A DNA stretch of 64,000 nt, taken from NCBI GenBank assembly GCA_910589415.1, contig OU342630.1, forward strand, positions 46,656,012 to 46,720,011, read 5' to 3'. The notes beneath the pieces are model-generated. The model ran no database searches. It was not told the DNA's origin and saw nothing but the letters and a program-made list of their open reading frames with translations. Each line of letters opens with the position of its first letter. Position 1 is the stretch's first letter. The translations under genes and the position numbers were made by a program. Positions 15,601 through 30,600 of this stretch are shown here, piece after piece. The DNA comes from Malachius bipustulatus (lineage: Eukaryota > Arthropoda > Insecta > Coleoptera > Melyridae).

Positions 15601-18600
15601 TTTTAATAAGCGGAAGTAGGAAGGTATTCAAAGAACTCGAATATAATGATTACCTACACTAAGAACTGCATGCAAAATTAAATGTCAGCATTTCGTGGGA
15701 GAATTTCGCAATTATAACTTAATAAGACCGATTTAATAAACCGTCTACTGGATATGGATTTGATGTTTGCCACTTCATTAAGGATTGTGACATACACAAT
15801 CAGGCAGGCATACACACAAGCAGGAGTAGTATATCGAGAAAAGTTCTTGTTTGCTAAGGTGCAAGAAAAGTTTTAATTTGATTAATATTTTTATACATAA
15901 TTATTAATTTCTCCGAAAAAGAGCGGCGAACAGATGAGTTCAATAAGTGTAGCACCACATTTACTACAGTGCAGTAAAATATAAAATCCCATCAGTATTC
16001 TCCCTCCTAGCTCATAATGCAGTTGAATGTTTGATGCTTGAGTGTTCAGTGTAGAGTTCGACAGTTTGTTGTTAAACTGTAAACTGCTTTGCCTTCACAA
16101 AATATATTTTGATATATTCAAATGAAATTTCTATTAACAGTTTCTTGTCCACTGGTGTGAAGCAAATAAGAGTGATCCTCAGACAAGCAGACACACAAAC
16201 GCAGATACATTAAAAAATATACGCGAAGCTATTCCCAATTTTGTTTTTTATTCCCAAAATCCATGTTCATATCAACGACACAGGGAACCCTGGACCTTAT
16301 TACATTCAACAGGAAGCATAGGTAATTATGCACTGCCAAGATTTAATTATAAACTATAGTTCAAGAAAAACGAATTAATATTTTTTGTTGTTAACTCAAT
16401 TTATCGATCACCTTTATATGAAATACTTTTTAGTCAAAATTGTGGTCGTGTAAATAATAGGTACATTAATAATAACTTATTTCAGGATCTATAAACATAT
16501 ACATAATTATAAATAAACACATTTTGTAAACCACATAATAAGCTCCGAATCACAAATTACTAACATTTTTAATATTGTTTAGTTGGAATTTCCTCTTTTA
16601 CCTGTTGAATCTAATTTTAATTATTCAGTTCCTGGAATATTTAAAAGATCTTAACCCAATAGCTGTTTTATTTCTTCATCCCTTGCATTCATTATCTTTA
16701 ATTTTTTAAAATTTATCAAACGTTCCAACAAACATGGTGAATAAATCACATGCGCTCTAAAAATTCAAACTAAAATCTGTGTAGGTATAAAAAATAATCT
16801 GTCATCACTCTGAACATCATTTGCATTCAAGAGGTTTAGGTAATCATAAGTTGTAGTGATCCAGCATTTTTCACATACCCTCACGACACCACCTTCGATA
16901 GGAACGATAAACGAGTAAAGTGCCATATTCCTCATTGTCTTATATACAATATACAGATCAAAGCAGGCCGCCTCTTCAGCACTCGTAGCATGCGCTCGTT
17001 GACAGGCATTCTAGTTATCTGCTGCTGTGAATACTTCTTATACCTAGTGCCTATAAGATATAAAACTGCTAATCTTCACTGTTCTTAACATTAATCAAAA
17101 AAGGCTGCAGGGTATAACAATTTCTTTTGATATAAGTATGTATAATGTCCATTACTCTTTTAATACTCAATTTAGAATTCAAATGGTTTGTTAAGATTCT
17201 CAATGTTTATTTCTAATTAGGCGTCAATTATATCAAGTGCTCTCCAAGTGTGATGGTTATTTTCAAGCTTTATAACACATTGGATGAGTGCATCAAGTAA
17301 TGTAATTGCCTGCTCATGTCAAAAGTTACAAGGATTATCTTCAAGCACGAACCGAGATTTCCACTTGTCAAATAAGATTATGTTAAATTTCTCAGACAAG
17401 AAGCTCTTGTTTTTTTTTTTAATATCTAGTGTGCGTTTTGTATGATTGACACCAGGTCTAATACGTATAGTGTTGGTTTTATATAATATACTCTGTGATT
17501 TAACAAAGATATTTTCCTAAACGTCAGTTAAAAAAATGATGATAACCTGAAGCATTTCATTCGCTTCTGAATTTTGTTATAAAAAGTAAAAATTAAGATA
17601 TATTTTTATAAATAAAGAAATTCAAAAATATTTTTTTGTAATTTTTTAAATCTGCCCCTAACCTGATTGTTGTAAGGGTTGGTTGTCTTCTAATTGCTAC
17701 TTTTTTTTCAAATCACTGTTAAGTTAGTTCAGCGTACATAATACCAAAAATGGAAGAAAATTTTACAAACCTACTCTAGATTAGTCTACAAATTTATTTC
17801 GCATCGGAAATGCTCAAAGGTAAAATGTAATCGCACAATTACAATGTGATCACTGGAGCATGACGTACCTATACCATGACTTTGGATTAGGGTGGTCCAA
17901 TTTTTTTTCCAATCGGCCACCCCATCAATTTGTAACATGTATCCATAGCAACAACATTGTGAAAATAACCTTCAAGGCAAAAGTTGCATAAAAAATTTGC
18001 GTGTGGTTAACGATACTGCGCAAAGGGTTGTAAATTATTTGAAGATTATTATAAACACGATATTCAATAAGAATGAGGAAGAAAAATAATATTTACTTCG
18101 TCGTCAAAAAGAGCAGAAAGGTCGTTTATACTGAAAAACACAAAAATGTGCCAATGAACTTAGCTTTAGTTTGAGGAAAAAGAAATGGAAAAAGAAAAGA
18201 AAAAAATAATTTAAAAAAGAATTGGTTTGTTTATTCCATTTTATGTGCGTTTAAATACTATCTTTGAACTAAAGGATTTTCTTTTTGATAACGTTTTTTA
18301 CTTAATATCTTCTTATTAAGGACTTTTTCATATTAAGTAAGTATTCAGATATTTCAAAGTGAAGAATTTCAAAATGAGCACCACTTTGTATACATATAAG
18401 ATAGGGGGCTGAAATTTTGAACGCTTGATAAGAGTGGTAGTTGTAATAAAATGAGGAATGAGGGGATGGCCCAACTTCTGCTAGAATTTTTTTTCACCGC
18501 ATAAGCATGGACAACCCTAATGTGTACGAATGTGTACCGTGGGCTGGCATAAAAAAAACCACTATATGCACCTAAAATTTTATTAATATTTCAGTTTTTT

Positions 18601-21600
18601 TATTTTATTTATACAGGGTGCAAAACGAGGTGCAGATTGTCTCGACGAGATCGTTCGTAAAGTCTATTGAGCTCTGGAAATAAGCTAATTTGTGAAACTT
18701 TCACTGAAGCATGCATAACCTTTTAGGTAGCTCTCTTAAAATATTTTTTCAAAAAATATTTTTTAAATTATTATTTAAATAATTTAAATAAATAAAATTA
18801 AAAATATACAAGTCATTGTTACTTCCGGTTATACCGGAAGTCGATATCCGAATTGGTATTTTTAATATAATCTTGTATATTATTACAATTTCATATTTTC
18901 TGAAAAAAATCAAAAATCCGATTTAACATAAAAATTTCATTGATTTTTCAGTATTCGCTCTGTATACTTATAAATTTTCATTGCTTAAAATTTATATTAG
19001 ATAGGTACTTAAAGAAAAATGATTGAATGGATGAATCTTTATTAAGTGATTATGATATAATTATTTTTAATAGTATAGTTAATATTCAAGAATCGAAAAC
19101 AGGTGAACGTTACATTGAATTAAATCTTCTTAATAATCTATAAAACCTGTTAACCCGCTAATAAGTATCTAACTTTAACCATTTATGACATACATATTTA
19201 TAAGAGCATATCAATTAGATGATTATTATGCAACGAAACAAGAATTTCTATATCATAAATGTAGTACAAAGTTAACTTCAATTAAATCTATCTACTCTTA
19301 AACTTAAGCCCAAAATTAAGCTGTGAAAACGTTCAGAGACTCAAAAATGCAAAGAAAATTATTTTTAATATTTCTTGCAATTTGCAAATTAGCCAGAGCT
19401 GCTATGAAAATCAGCTTTTATTTGAAACACTCGGTACATATATAAGCATAAGATACTCATAATATCTTCAGGTTTGGCTTTGCCTTATCGGTCATTCTAG
19501 ACAACGTGTTAACCCGCCTACACCTTTATGGCACCGTATATGTATATGTGGCTAGAAAGATAAAATACAGACCGCTATAAAAGTCCATTGTCTGAGACAC
19601 AAAAGTTGTTATATTATATTGTTATTGTCCAGTTAAAAAACCTCTTAAATCTATCTAAGTAGAACGACATTATTATTCCCAAATGAAAATAAAGTAGTTA
19701 TAAGGAAGGCTCTAACGCATTGCCATTCAATAATAGAAACTTCTCTTGATTCAGAGAGTGTAGGTAAATAAAAGAAGTTTATAATAATCAATGACAGATT
19801 TTAAATATATTATTAGGTAGGCATGGTTATTTTATTTTTGCTAGCACAGTAATTTAATGGTAGGTATGGATTGTTGATTAACAGTGAATTATAGTTCTGC
19901 AGAAATAATATAAAAGATTTTAGCCATATGTCACACATGTTAAATCAAACTATAATGGAACTAATTTAGGGACATGTTTATTATCTCAATTTCATATAAG
20001 AGATAACCGGTGATGAGCACTTAGAACACCGAGCTAGAACCGTTTTTAAAGTCCACAAATGGCGTAGGCTGGATAGCTCGTTGTGGTTGTAGTTTTCTTC
20101 TCTACCCACACGTTATTTTATAAGGTTGAAAGCAGACGTTGAAATAACGCTCTCTCCTGAGGGGCCATATTCCATATTAAATGGACTGGACTGGCTAAAA
20201 TACCTGTTTGAGTGCAGAGAGTAAATGACGACTTTGGTTGTATTCTACCAGTTTCCTTAATCCATAAGATTTTCTGTAATAAAATACATACCTACCATAG
20301 CATTTAAGTTTTAAATTCTGATATTACGCATGACTTTACGTATATTACATGGAATATGGATATTGTTTCCTGGATGGGTGTAGTTCAACAGTGCATTTTG
20401 TAAGCGCCCACAAAATTTCTTTTCATTGCAATATATTATTTCAATGCCCCCGCACATTCATTATCTCAAGGTCTCAAGTAAGTACTCGAACATAAAATTT
20501 TAACAGCATCTGAAAGCCGTTTATTTTACGACTCCATATTTTTGTCATATTAAACTAAACTTGCTTCACTGACTTTTCTTTATTTTACATTTACGCGATA
20601 AAATATGCTAATGCCTGTAGTAATACGTTAAAATATGCTAAGAAAAGGGACATCAAATAAGAATTTTTCCATAATAATCATTGTTACACTTATGAAAATA
20701 GTTCCACAATATAATAGGTGTACCACAATCGCACAAAAGTGTCATCCATTATATAAAACATAATATGGAAGATGATAAGTGAGGAAAAGGGGATCCATTA
20801 AAATGAGGCAGCAGGAAATCAGCTAGGAAGGGAGGAGGAGGATGGGGGATAAAAGTGGAGGAGGAGGGAGTGGAGGAGGGGGGGAGGAGGAGGAGGAGGA
20901 GCAAACGAGTAAAGTATTCATAATGATATATGTAGTAAATTAATAGAAATTGAAAAAGATCCTCGAAGTTTCAAATATTGAACAAAAATTACATGATTTT
21001 ACACACAATGATACATACATTTTTTCCTTTGTTAAAAGTTTTTTCCTGTGAAAAAAACTATGTATAGGTGGGTTTCAACTAGTTGTTCTTGTCTGTAACA
21101 TGTTTTTAAATAATTATAACAGGATGATTTTGTGCACTTAGTATCGAAATTTTGCGTTTTGAAAACGAAATGGTTAGATTTTATATTTATAAGGATGCCT
21201 GCAGGTGAATCTCATTTTATTTCCAATATAATGTAATTAAATTTTTAGTGCAATCTGTAATCAATGATCATAAATTTTATTATTTTGCTTGCACCTATGA
21301 CAACCAGTTTAGTCCATGGTCAAAAATATTTTATATTACTCTGAGTTTATTTTTCTATTTTTGCACCAGGTAGGTAATATAATAATAAGTGGAAATAAAT
21401 AGAAAAACATGTTTTTCTAGATTCTAGAATATATGCCAGTGGTTGTTTGTAACAAGTTTATAATATAATCATGTCTACTGCGTCCACTTAGTAAACCGCA
21501 AAGAAAATAAAAAATTTCCATGTACCACATGTGTTTTACGCGATCTTGAATTTAAGTGCTTCACATATTACATTTCAACAAGATAACGATACGATTAACC

Positions 21601-24600
21601 AAAAAGCTTTCAGTGGGTTTTACATTTTGATCTTGAGACCATTACTGAACGGGAGCTTCAAGCCATATTCTCTGAGCATAACGACGAAAGCTTGACAATA
21701 AATTGTGCTTACGAAAGTCACAATAATAAGATTTAAAAAGCAACCTCAAAAACCATGTTCCATAGTTGTTATGTATGCAAAGCAAATTAAAATTCCATAA
21801 AACCGACTCGTATGTTTATGCTCCACCAACGCCCTTTGCATTGTACTCTAATAGTGACAAAATAGAACTTTAAATATTATTACCATAGAGACAATAACAT
21901 TCCGGAATACAATAGGAGTCTCGTCATCGGAAATAACTAGTTTGTCGATAAAACTACACCTGTATATTTGATGATAATTTATGCAAATAACAGAATGGAA
22001 TTTTGGTCAAATGGCTGCAGGAGATTTCCAAATCGATTGCCGATTATAGCAGAAATTATACCAAGATTATTCTCTCACTAATGGCCACTACATTATTATT
22101 ACGAAGAGACGTGTTTTATCCACTTAGGCAGATTTATGCAAATTAAATAATAAAAAACTGGATCGTCCCGTATATATGCATTTTTTACTAGACGTATTTT
22201 TAGTTGAACTAGTTTTACAAATCACTACCGAAGTCATTAAAAACTAATAACCAGAAAAAGTCTATAAAATAAATGTTGTATGTATTGAATCAAAGATTGG
22301 GCTTGTTTTTATCATGCATGCACCATGTAATAATTATTACCTAAATTGGTCGTTTTGGGTCAGAAATGTAAGCAGTGTAAAGCATTGAGTTACAAAGAGC
22401 CCCAGAGGTACACCACTGGCAAAACACCGCTCTGATAGAAAACTTCCGAAAACCTGAGCAAATTTCTACCCTCTCCAAAGTGTAAAGAACGACCCAGCAG
22501 AAGAAAACGTTGCTGCGTTAATATCTGGAATGACATCGTTACATAAGAAATACCTACTACTCTCTTAGCAGTCTTAGCGATGATCGGTGAACGGACAATG
22601 GGATGGAAATTTTCAGTTTATAGTTTACCGCCTCACTTAGGGGTAACGGTTACCCTTAACCATGGGTAATAACCTGGGGGAGGGGGGGGGAGACAAATTA
22701 TTTATTACGGCGCCAGCTACAGGTACAGGTGAGCCTGGAAAACAGTTCTTCAGCAGACTACTCAAGAAACCATCCAGATCAGTAGATGAAGACAAGTTAA
22801 TCTTTGAAAGAAGAGTTTCACTTCTTAGATAGAAGTTTGGATACAACAAAAAGACACACGAGTCGGGTGATTTGACAGGTGGGAAAATGATCAGAATGCC
22901 CCAAAAGATAACCGTTCAAAACATCAGGAAACATTTTTGAACACATCAGATAATCCTCACAAGAACACCACCACTATCGCGTAAAAAGGAGATCGAAACT
23001 TTCGACTGAGCTTTCGACCACAGACGATGTCTGAAAAACTTAGGTAGGTATATAATTGTCAGACATTGCCAAATATAACTTTTTGCCAAAGTATTTGCTA
23101 GTAGGTACTTGGAAAATTACGTGTTATTTTGGAAATTTGATAGTCTACGATGAATATCAAAGTTATATGGGGACTTTGAGCTCTTTGAAACGTACTTCTG
23201 CCAAAAAATCCTTTTTAATCAAGACAGAACTTGATGAGGGTTTTTGTGTGAAATAAAAAGAGTTTTTAAGTTAAAAAAAGATCAACGAAAGAGCCAGTTG
23301 AGGATGAAGACAGAAAATATTTTTTCTAGGTATTTATGTCAAATTCTATTGAGTCATGCTTATTACCTCATTTTTGTATGTTAGATAGAATTAATAAAGA
23401 ACTGGCTTTCATGCACTTAATATGTTAATTATGTAATTACCAGCGAGCATAAGTCGATTTATGAAAGCTTATAATTATACATGTTAGGTATAGGTATGTA
23501 TAAGTATTTTTTCAGTGATAGGAAGGGGAGACTAAGCATATGTAGACAATAGTATTATAGTATCAAAATCCCATCATCAGCATTCATTCAAAGTAGCCAT
23601 TAAAAATTTATCAAACAACAAAACATTAAAGGAATTAGGAATTAGCTCCAGCGAGATAAAAATGCTTCATTACCATACCAACGACAAAAAGAGCACTATG
23701 CTCTGAGACAAACTGAACATCAACATATCGAAAATTAATAATGATCGGAGGTATCGTAAAAAAGCTTTTAGTGTGACGTAGCTGTTGGGCACTCCGAAAT
23801 AGTCCATGTGATTGGAGGCAAGACCCAATCTCACCATTCTACCTTTGTATGGCTCATTGTGATACATATCGCTTCGCGTAATAATAGCTTAGTCCGGCCA
23901 GAGCATCTCCATTACCTCTAGATGACTCACATTATTGGGACGATCGTCTTCAGATACGCATCTTCAGTCACTTTTACAGATCAGCTAATGCGTTTCTGAA
24001 CGCGGAATAATTCTTCAATGACCGGCCAAGCTATTAATTTGTCGACTGTGTAGCAGCGGAAAATCAGCAAAAAGTTTGCTTACAATTATATAAATGGGTG
24101 CTAAATGCTATTGGATCTAATGTTAGGTAGATATTTCACGCCTCAAAATCTGGGTTACTAGAATAACGATTTTAATTGTGCATGGTTGTACCTTGATCTA
24201 TATATTTTTTTTTATATTGATTTCAATGATTGAAAAGTTGCTACCATTTCTTGTGAGTCAGATTTATTTTTCAACGATATGTTCAAATAAATGCTTAAAT
24301 ATTTTATTCCCGTGAAATATGAAATAGTTCCCATTGTTTTTTTTTATTACTTAACTATTGTTCTTCTACTTAAGTAAATGGAGACACTTTCAACTTATTC
24401 CATTTATTATATTCTGATTAATTCTTTTTTCTCTAGCGTGATACTATTCTTGCCATCTAAAAAAAATGGTAAGAATATGAGGCTTATAGAGAAATGGTAG
24501 TAAAATACAATAAAAGAATCATGTTCCGATGAAATTGAAACAGTTGGAATCGGCATAATGGGTGTGACTGCCTCTTAGAAACTTTGTGTAAAGCTCCTAT

Positions 24601-27600
24601 ATGCTGAGAATAATAAGAATGAAGAATAATTTAAAAATGCTTTGGGGTTGTCTTCACTGTTAAGAACAGAAACTGAAGTGAAGTTCAAGACTCATATCAA
24701 AAAGTTCGAAAAATACGGATTTGCCCCACAACACGCGACTGTAGAAAGTCTACCAGAAGAGTGTTTTTTTTTGGATGGGCACCACTCACTGCAGCTCTGT
24801 CGGATCGCTGAAATATGCAGATGAGATGAATGTGAATAATTTTGTTGTACCCTTCTCCTTCTCAGTCATGTCAATTTTTTGCAAAATTTTGGCCGAGACT
24901 TTTGCTGACTTTAACCCGAGTACCCGAGATGTTTATGATTGTTTCTCGAGCGTCTGATGAAGTAATGACAGGCACTGCGCAAGCGCAAGGTTATAGTGTT
25001 GAATATGTGGTGGTAGGGAGGCAGTAATTACTCTAGATCGAAACGAGATTAGATGTAAACTGCTTAAATGTAAATTGTCAAAAGTGGTTATATAAAGCAT
25101 TTTCTAACCTTATAAATCCTTGTTGATCATTGCAGAAGAGTTTAAATGATTACACTCCCATTTAGATGACCATCCATAGATGTCCCTACGCATGAGTTGA
25201 AATTTAAGTATTTCTTAGTGAAAAAATAAATTTACTTTTTTTTTATTTTACCATTGTGGTAGTTATTACCTATGGCTTCATATTGTATTCCCTTTTGCGA
25301 ATAATTTTTTCTTTCCAGAATATCGGCTAAATTCACCATGTTTCGATTTTGTTTAAGGTGTTTCGTAAATTCTCCTTAATAATTGCCCACCGAGTAATAA
25401 AAATTATTATTGATCTCTTGGACATTGTTTTATAATGTTTTTTTTCTTACTATGACGGAGTCTTGTCTATTTTCGGTATATGTACATACCTTGCTGAACC
25501 AAAATTGGAATTAAATATTAGGTATATTTATAAGAAAAGCAGCTAACAGACGCACGTTCCAAATCTTCCATAAGAGGATAAAATATGGATACAAATACAA
25601 ACAAGTTTTTTACCTGATTATTTATTCACCAAAGATCCATAAACAGAAATCCGAATTCCTTTTAAAAGCAACCGACGTCTTTTAAGCTCCCTGGTGTTCT
25701 ATAAAATATTGCCTGCAGACCTCCACATAGGGAACATATCTGTTGGCAAAAACGTCGATTTAATTCAGACCAAGGATGCTCGAAAGCTCTCTATAAAAGA
25801 ACAATGGACCAGTTAGAGATATTAATGATGGCACAGGACGTAGTTCCACCCATAATGACGAAGCTTTCTGCGTTTGTTCACTAAAGGTTAAGTTCACCAT
25901 CACAAGGATTACGTTTACATATACATAACAATAGACTTAATGATTTCTGAACCTACCTACCTACAAGGCGCATATCGAAACTATATTTTATTTAAATTTA
26001 AATTCACTCGAAAGGTCTAGACTCACCTCAGCCTGCTATTCATACTCATATAATTGAATTACAATATGTGGGTGCGTTCTATTTATATCAATGCTTTTTG
26101 GACGTTCGAGATGATGGTCGTGCAGAAAGCGGTGCATTCATATGGTTCGTTTAATCTGAGATGCATCTGAGGGCGCGCGTCTTTGAGCGGAATATGAGGG
26201 CGTCACTATGGGTAAATGACCAGATAAAGTAATTGAATGAAAGGGAGTGGGTTGAACAGGAGTTTTTTTACTTAGGACTCATGAACGTCTCGTTATTTTA
26301 CTACTTGCAAATACATTTCAAATGCAAACAAAAGCAGCTTTACTTAGTTAATGAGATTTGAAATTATGCAGGTAGGTATGGTATTATTATACAGTGATTC
26401 TAGAAGTTAATTCTATACATTTATTTAGCCTGTAAGTAGAGGTAATGAAGTTTTAAGAGGTAGTTTCCTGCATTCTTTATATTATTATTTGATTAATTTC
26501 ATTATCGATTTTAATTCGAAAGATCGTAATTTCATATAAGGACTTGATAGAGTATGTCTATTAATTCATTTCCTGGATTAGATTAAGAATTATAAAAACA
26601 GTAGGTATACTTGATCAGGGGTATAATTTTATTGATGCGTACCTAAGTATAATCGTATACGAAATAAATGTTACTTTAATAAGATTGAAAAACATAACAA
26701 TCAATAAACAACAAAACAGAAAATCTATTTATTACATTGTGTACAGGATGTTTCGTTGTCCGACGCAACATTAGGTAGGTAGGGATTTCAATGGTAAAAA
26801 TTTGTACATATTAACTTATTGGCTTCCCTGTATGTTTTAAGAGGATAATTATAAATAAATAATTCGTTAAGATGGAAAATCTGCTTCTGTTGCAATTGTA
26901 CCTACATTAATTCTGTTTAGTCATTTTCGAGAAAATAGATTTGTGACGTCATATTAATTGTTCGTCATTTTCAATTATTGTTAAAGTCAAGGCAAGGCAA
27001 TCATGAAAATGACGTCACGAAAAAGTTGGCAACTTTTTCTCGATTTTCTCGATAATGACTGGAACAGAATTGTAGTTTGTTTTTTTTTTACAAAATGTAG
27101 CTGCAGCAGCAGAAACAGCTTTTTAAACATGAAACAAATTATTTATTTATAATTCCTTTTTGACACATTTAGGGAAGCCGATAATTTAATCCGAAGTTTT
27201 TAGGTTTTTACCATTGAAAACATGCTATGATGCGTCGGTCAATGAAATACGCGGTATACAGCCGGTTTCTAAAAATACAATTTTTTAAATGTACCCACGA
27301 TTATTAGTACGATTACTTAACTGCGAAGAGATTTTCGTCTTCTTTATAATTCTGTGGTCACTTTTTTAAAAACTCACAAAAAAATTAATAATTGTATAAA
27401 GAAATTAACAAGTTTCAACTTAGAAATTACGAGTATTTAATTAATTCAATCATTTAGAATTTGCTTCAATCGAAGAGATATCGATACCATGGTAGCCTAA
27501 AACGTATGCCAAAGTTGTAGGACGTAGGTCATCTAGTTGATTGATTGTTAAGATAAAAGTTGATTCATTAACCAATATTGAGTTTAATAACAATTTATTA

Positions 27601-30600
27601 ACTGACAATAAAATTTCCAACAATTACATAATATTTTAGTAAAATCAATCATCCATAAGTCTGTGATGAATGATGTGTATAGTTAAAGAATCAATTAGTA
27701 TGTTCTTCGAAATTGTTAGTAACTCATCTTTATCTAATTTGAATTAAAAAAAAAAAAAATTAAAACATTACTAATTATATTGATTCTCTAGCCCCAAACC
27801 ATAAATCCAAAGTATACCGATTTCGCATACCATAATTTTCAAAATATTTTTTCTTATAATATTCGACACAAACATCATAAACATTTTGTTTCTCGTTTTC
27901 ATATAGGTATTTTAATTGCAAACTCTATAACAGTATACAGTGAAAGGTCAGCTGGCGCTTTTTCCAGTTTAACAAAATTCTAATGTTTCTTTGAAAAATA
28001 GGTAGGTATTTTTCAAAGAAACCGGTAAAAAATTGTGGAATTTCTTAAGGACCAACTATATATGACAGAAAATAATGAGATAAAGCATTTACACTATTGC
28101 ACAACACTTGCACCTGGACCAGAAGTGAGCAAAGGGCTGAAGGAAGGAAGGAGAAGAGTATCTTGCACTCTATCAGGAGCAGGATGGAGTTCACATTCAG
28201 CAACGAGAGAGTCTACACGCGGCTTTCCGGGTCTCGCAAAACGCAGATTTCACATTCGCATTTTTAATCATCCGCATCCGCAATTAGTCATATCGCAGTG
28301 AACGTTTACTACATAAACGTACATAAACGCGTTCCTTTAATTATCCACATTTCCTAATTTCATCTAAAATATTGAGTTATCCACTACCATGGGTTATCCA
28401 CGCACACCTGCACACATTCCTGCACATGATACTTCATATAAAAAAGCTGCCTCTTTTGCCTGTTCGCTGAAAAGTAAAAAACTGATTTGCCAGATTATGG
28501 ATCGATTTTCAAGAGCAAAATTTATGTTATCGGGAAACTATATTCCTGCAATCGGGCCTTTATCTGCCATTCAAGAGATAAATGTACCTTTTATGAATTG
28601 TATCTTTGATAAACAAACTGTAGTTTTCATTGCTTAAATACAAGCTAAATATACATACAACTTTTATCTAAACATTTTTAAAAATATCTAATTATCCAAA
28701 AACAATCATTAGGTATATTAATTATACAACATATTATAAGATATACCTATACCTATAGCAAAAAATCCAATACTTTATCAAAGGTGTACAATATTCATTG
28801 AAGCATTGAAATCTTTTCTTATAATATTAGCCTATTAGATGTAAGATATACAATGACTATAATGCATTGTAAGCTTTTTTATCTTATAATAGCGAAGTAA
28901 TAATCATTTTAAAATCATGTAAGTGCATTCATGCCGTCCACGCTTTACAGGTTCTACCATTCAGTCAAAACTGCTGACTAACGAAAATTCATTTTACTAA
29001 GTAAATGATCCGAGACCGCATTTCAGCGAGTCACCGTTTTTCTTATGTTCTACAGTCAATTACGGCATCTTCCTGCTGAGAAATAAGAACTTGGATACGC
29101 TAACGCCCTCTGGAATCTCAATATATGAGCAGTGGCGTTCGTACAGCAAAAATAAGTATTTACCCCAATATTTCATCAATATTTTCATCGATCTTCATGT
29201 TAGAAGGTACAGTTATTGGCAGTGCCGATATAGGGAATAAGCTATACACAAAGATGCAGGTATCTTGTCTAGAAGTTAAGTAAAAAGACTAAATAAAAAG
29301 AAAAGTATGTATTTTTCTGTATAAATGGTGGGACATATCTTGTCTACTGAAGGACCTTTTACTCAAGGTAGGAGGTATACAGTTTGAAAAGTTAATTTAC
29401 TCAATAACTTTTTCTTGTAAGCATAGTTATAGTAAAGGGTAATAACGTTACTTTTTTATGGCAGGTTGTACTTATATTATGTGAAACACCCAAGCCACCA
29501 TGTGCTTAATTTATAATCTTTATAGCTCTCCTTTCAGCTTCAAGCGATTCTACGCTCATGACATCAACATTACATTGGCTTACCTTGATTACCTGTTGAA
29601 CAACATACATTAACTTATGCATGTTAAGGTCTGGACTCATTACTTTTTTACACGTATTGAGTAAATTAAAAATTTCAAACACTTTATTTACAGTGTACAT
29701 TTATCGGTTAAATTTAAATTTTCATTATATGTGTATGGAGGAGACAAAGAAAAAGTGATTAAAGCTGTAACGTGATCCGCATTCCCCATTAAAACTTTCA
29801 TCGCTATATAAATGGATCATTTTCAATTATATTTTTAACTATTTAGAAATAAGTATATGATAGGGTACCTTATATATGTTAGTGTGTTAGTGCAAAAATC
29901 CACTAGGTGTTCTCCTTGGAAGTACCAAATTGAAAATTATTAGTACCTAGGAACTTAGGAAGTAAGATTGTTTCAAAACAGGACCGATTTGAAATTTCCC
30001 TTAAAAGTTATGTTCTGTTCACCCCTCCTAATATAAAAGTACCTTAACAGTAAAAATGTCGTCACCGTTAAGTGTTATTAACGAATGATGGAAGAAAACT
30101 TCAGCACTTTCTTTTTCACCTCCTCCAAAGAATTAAACCGTAACTAATCTTCCTTGAATTTATTTTTTATTTTTTAAATTGGATAGATGTAACCAGATCT
30201 TTAGAAGAATCAGTCATAATTTTATAGATATATCTATACATACAACCGGACCTGGTCAAAAAATTTAATGAAATTGTGCACTTGTTAATTTGACCATTCT
30301 TGGATTCCATAACAATATTAACTCACATATTTTCAAAGCCCAAATAAAAATCAACAAAACTAGGCATGCTGATAAAAATAAAAATGGGCGATGAAATATC
30401 GAGTTGGTGTTCCATACAATCCATTTAGAATATAACTGGGGGCTAGTAAGTGTTGTAGGCGTGCTACATGTAAATGTACCAGTTGATAACAACAATAAAC
30501 TAGAGCTGCATATAAGGCCAACGCCTATTGTCGAGCTAAGGTAGGGCTCCAACTCTGCCCACGTCCCATTGTCCAAGGGGACTTACATTATATACGGCAT

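Noticed and set aside
30265..30576. 103-codon minus-strand frame with hydrophobic stretches
   Set aside because: It looks like a membrane protein only because of AT-rich codons. There is no homology I can recognise and no exon borders.
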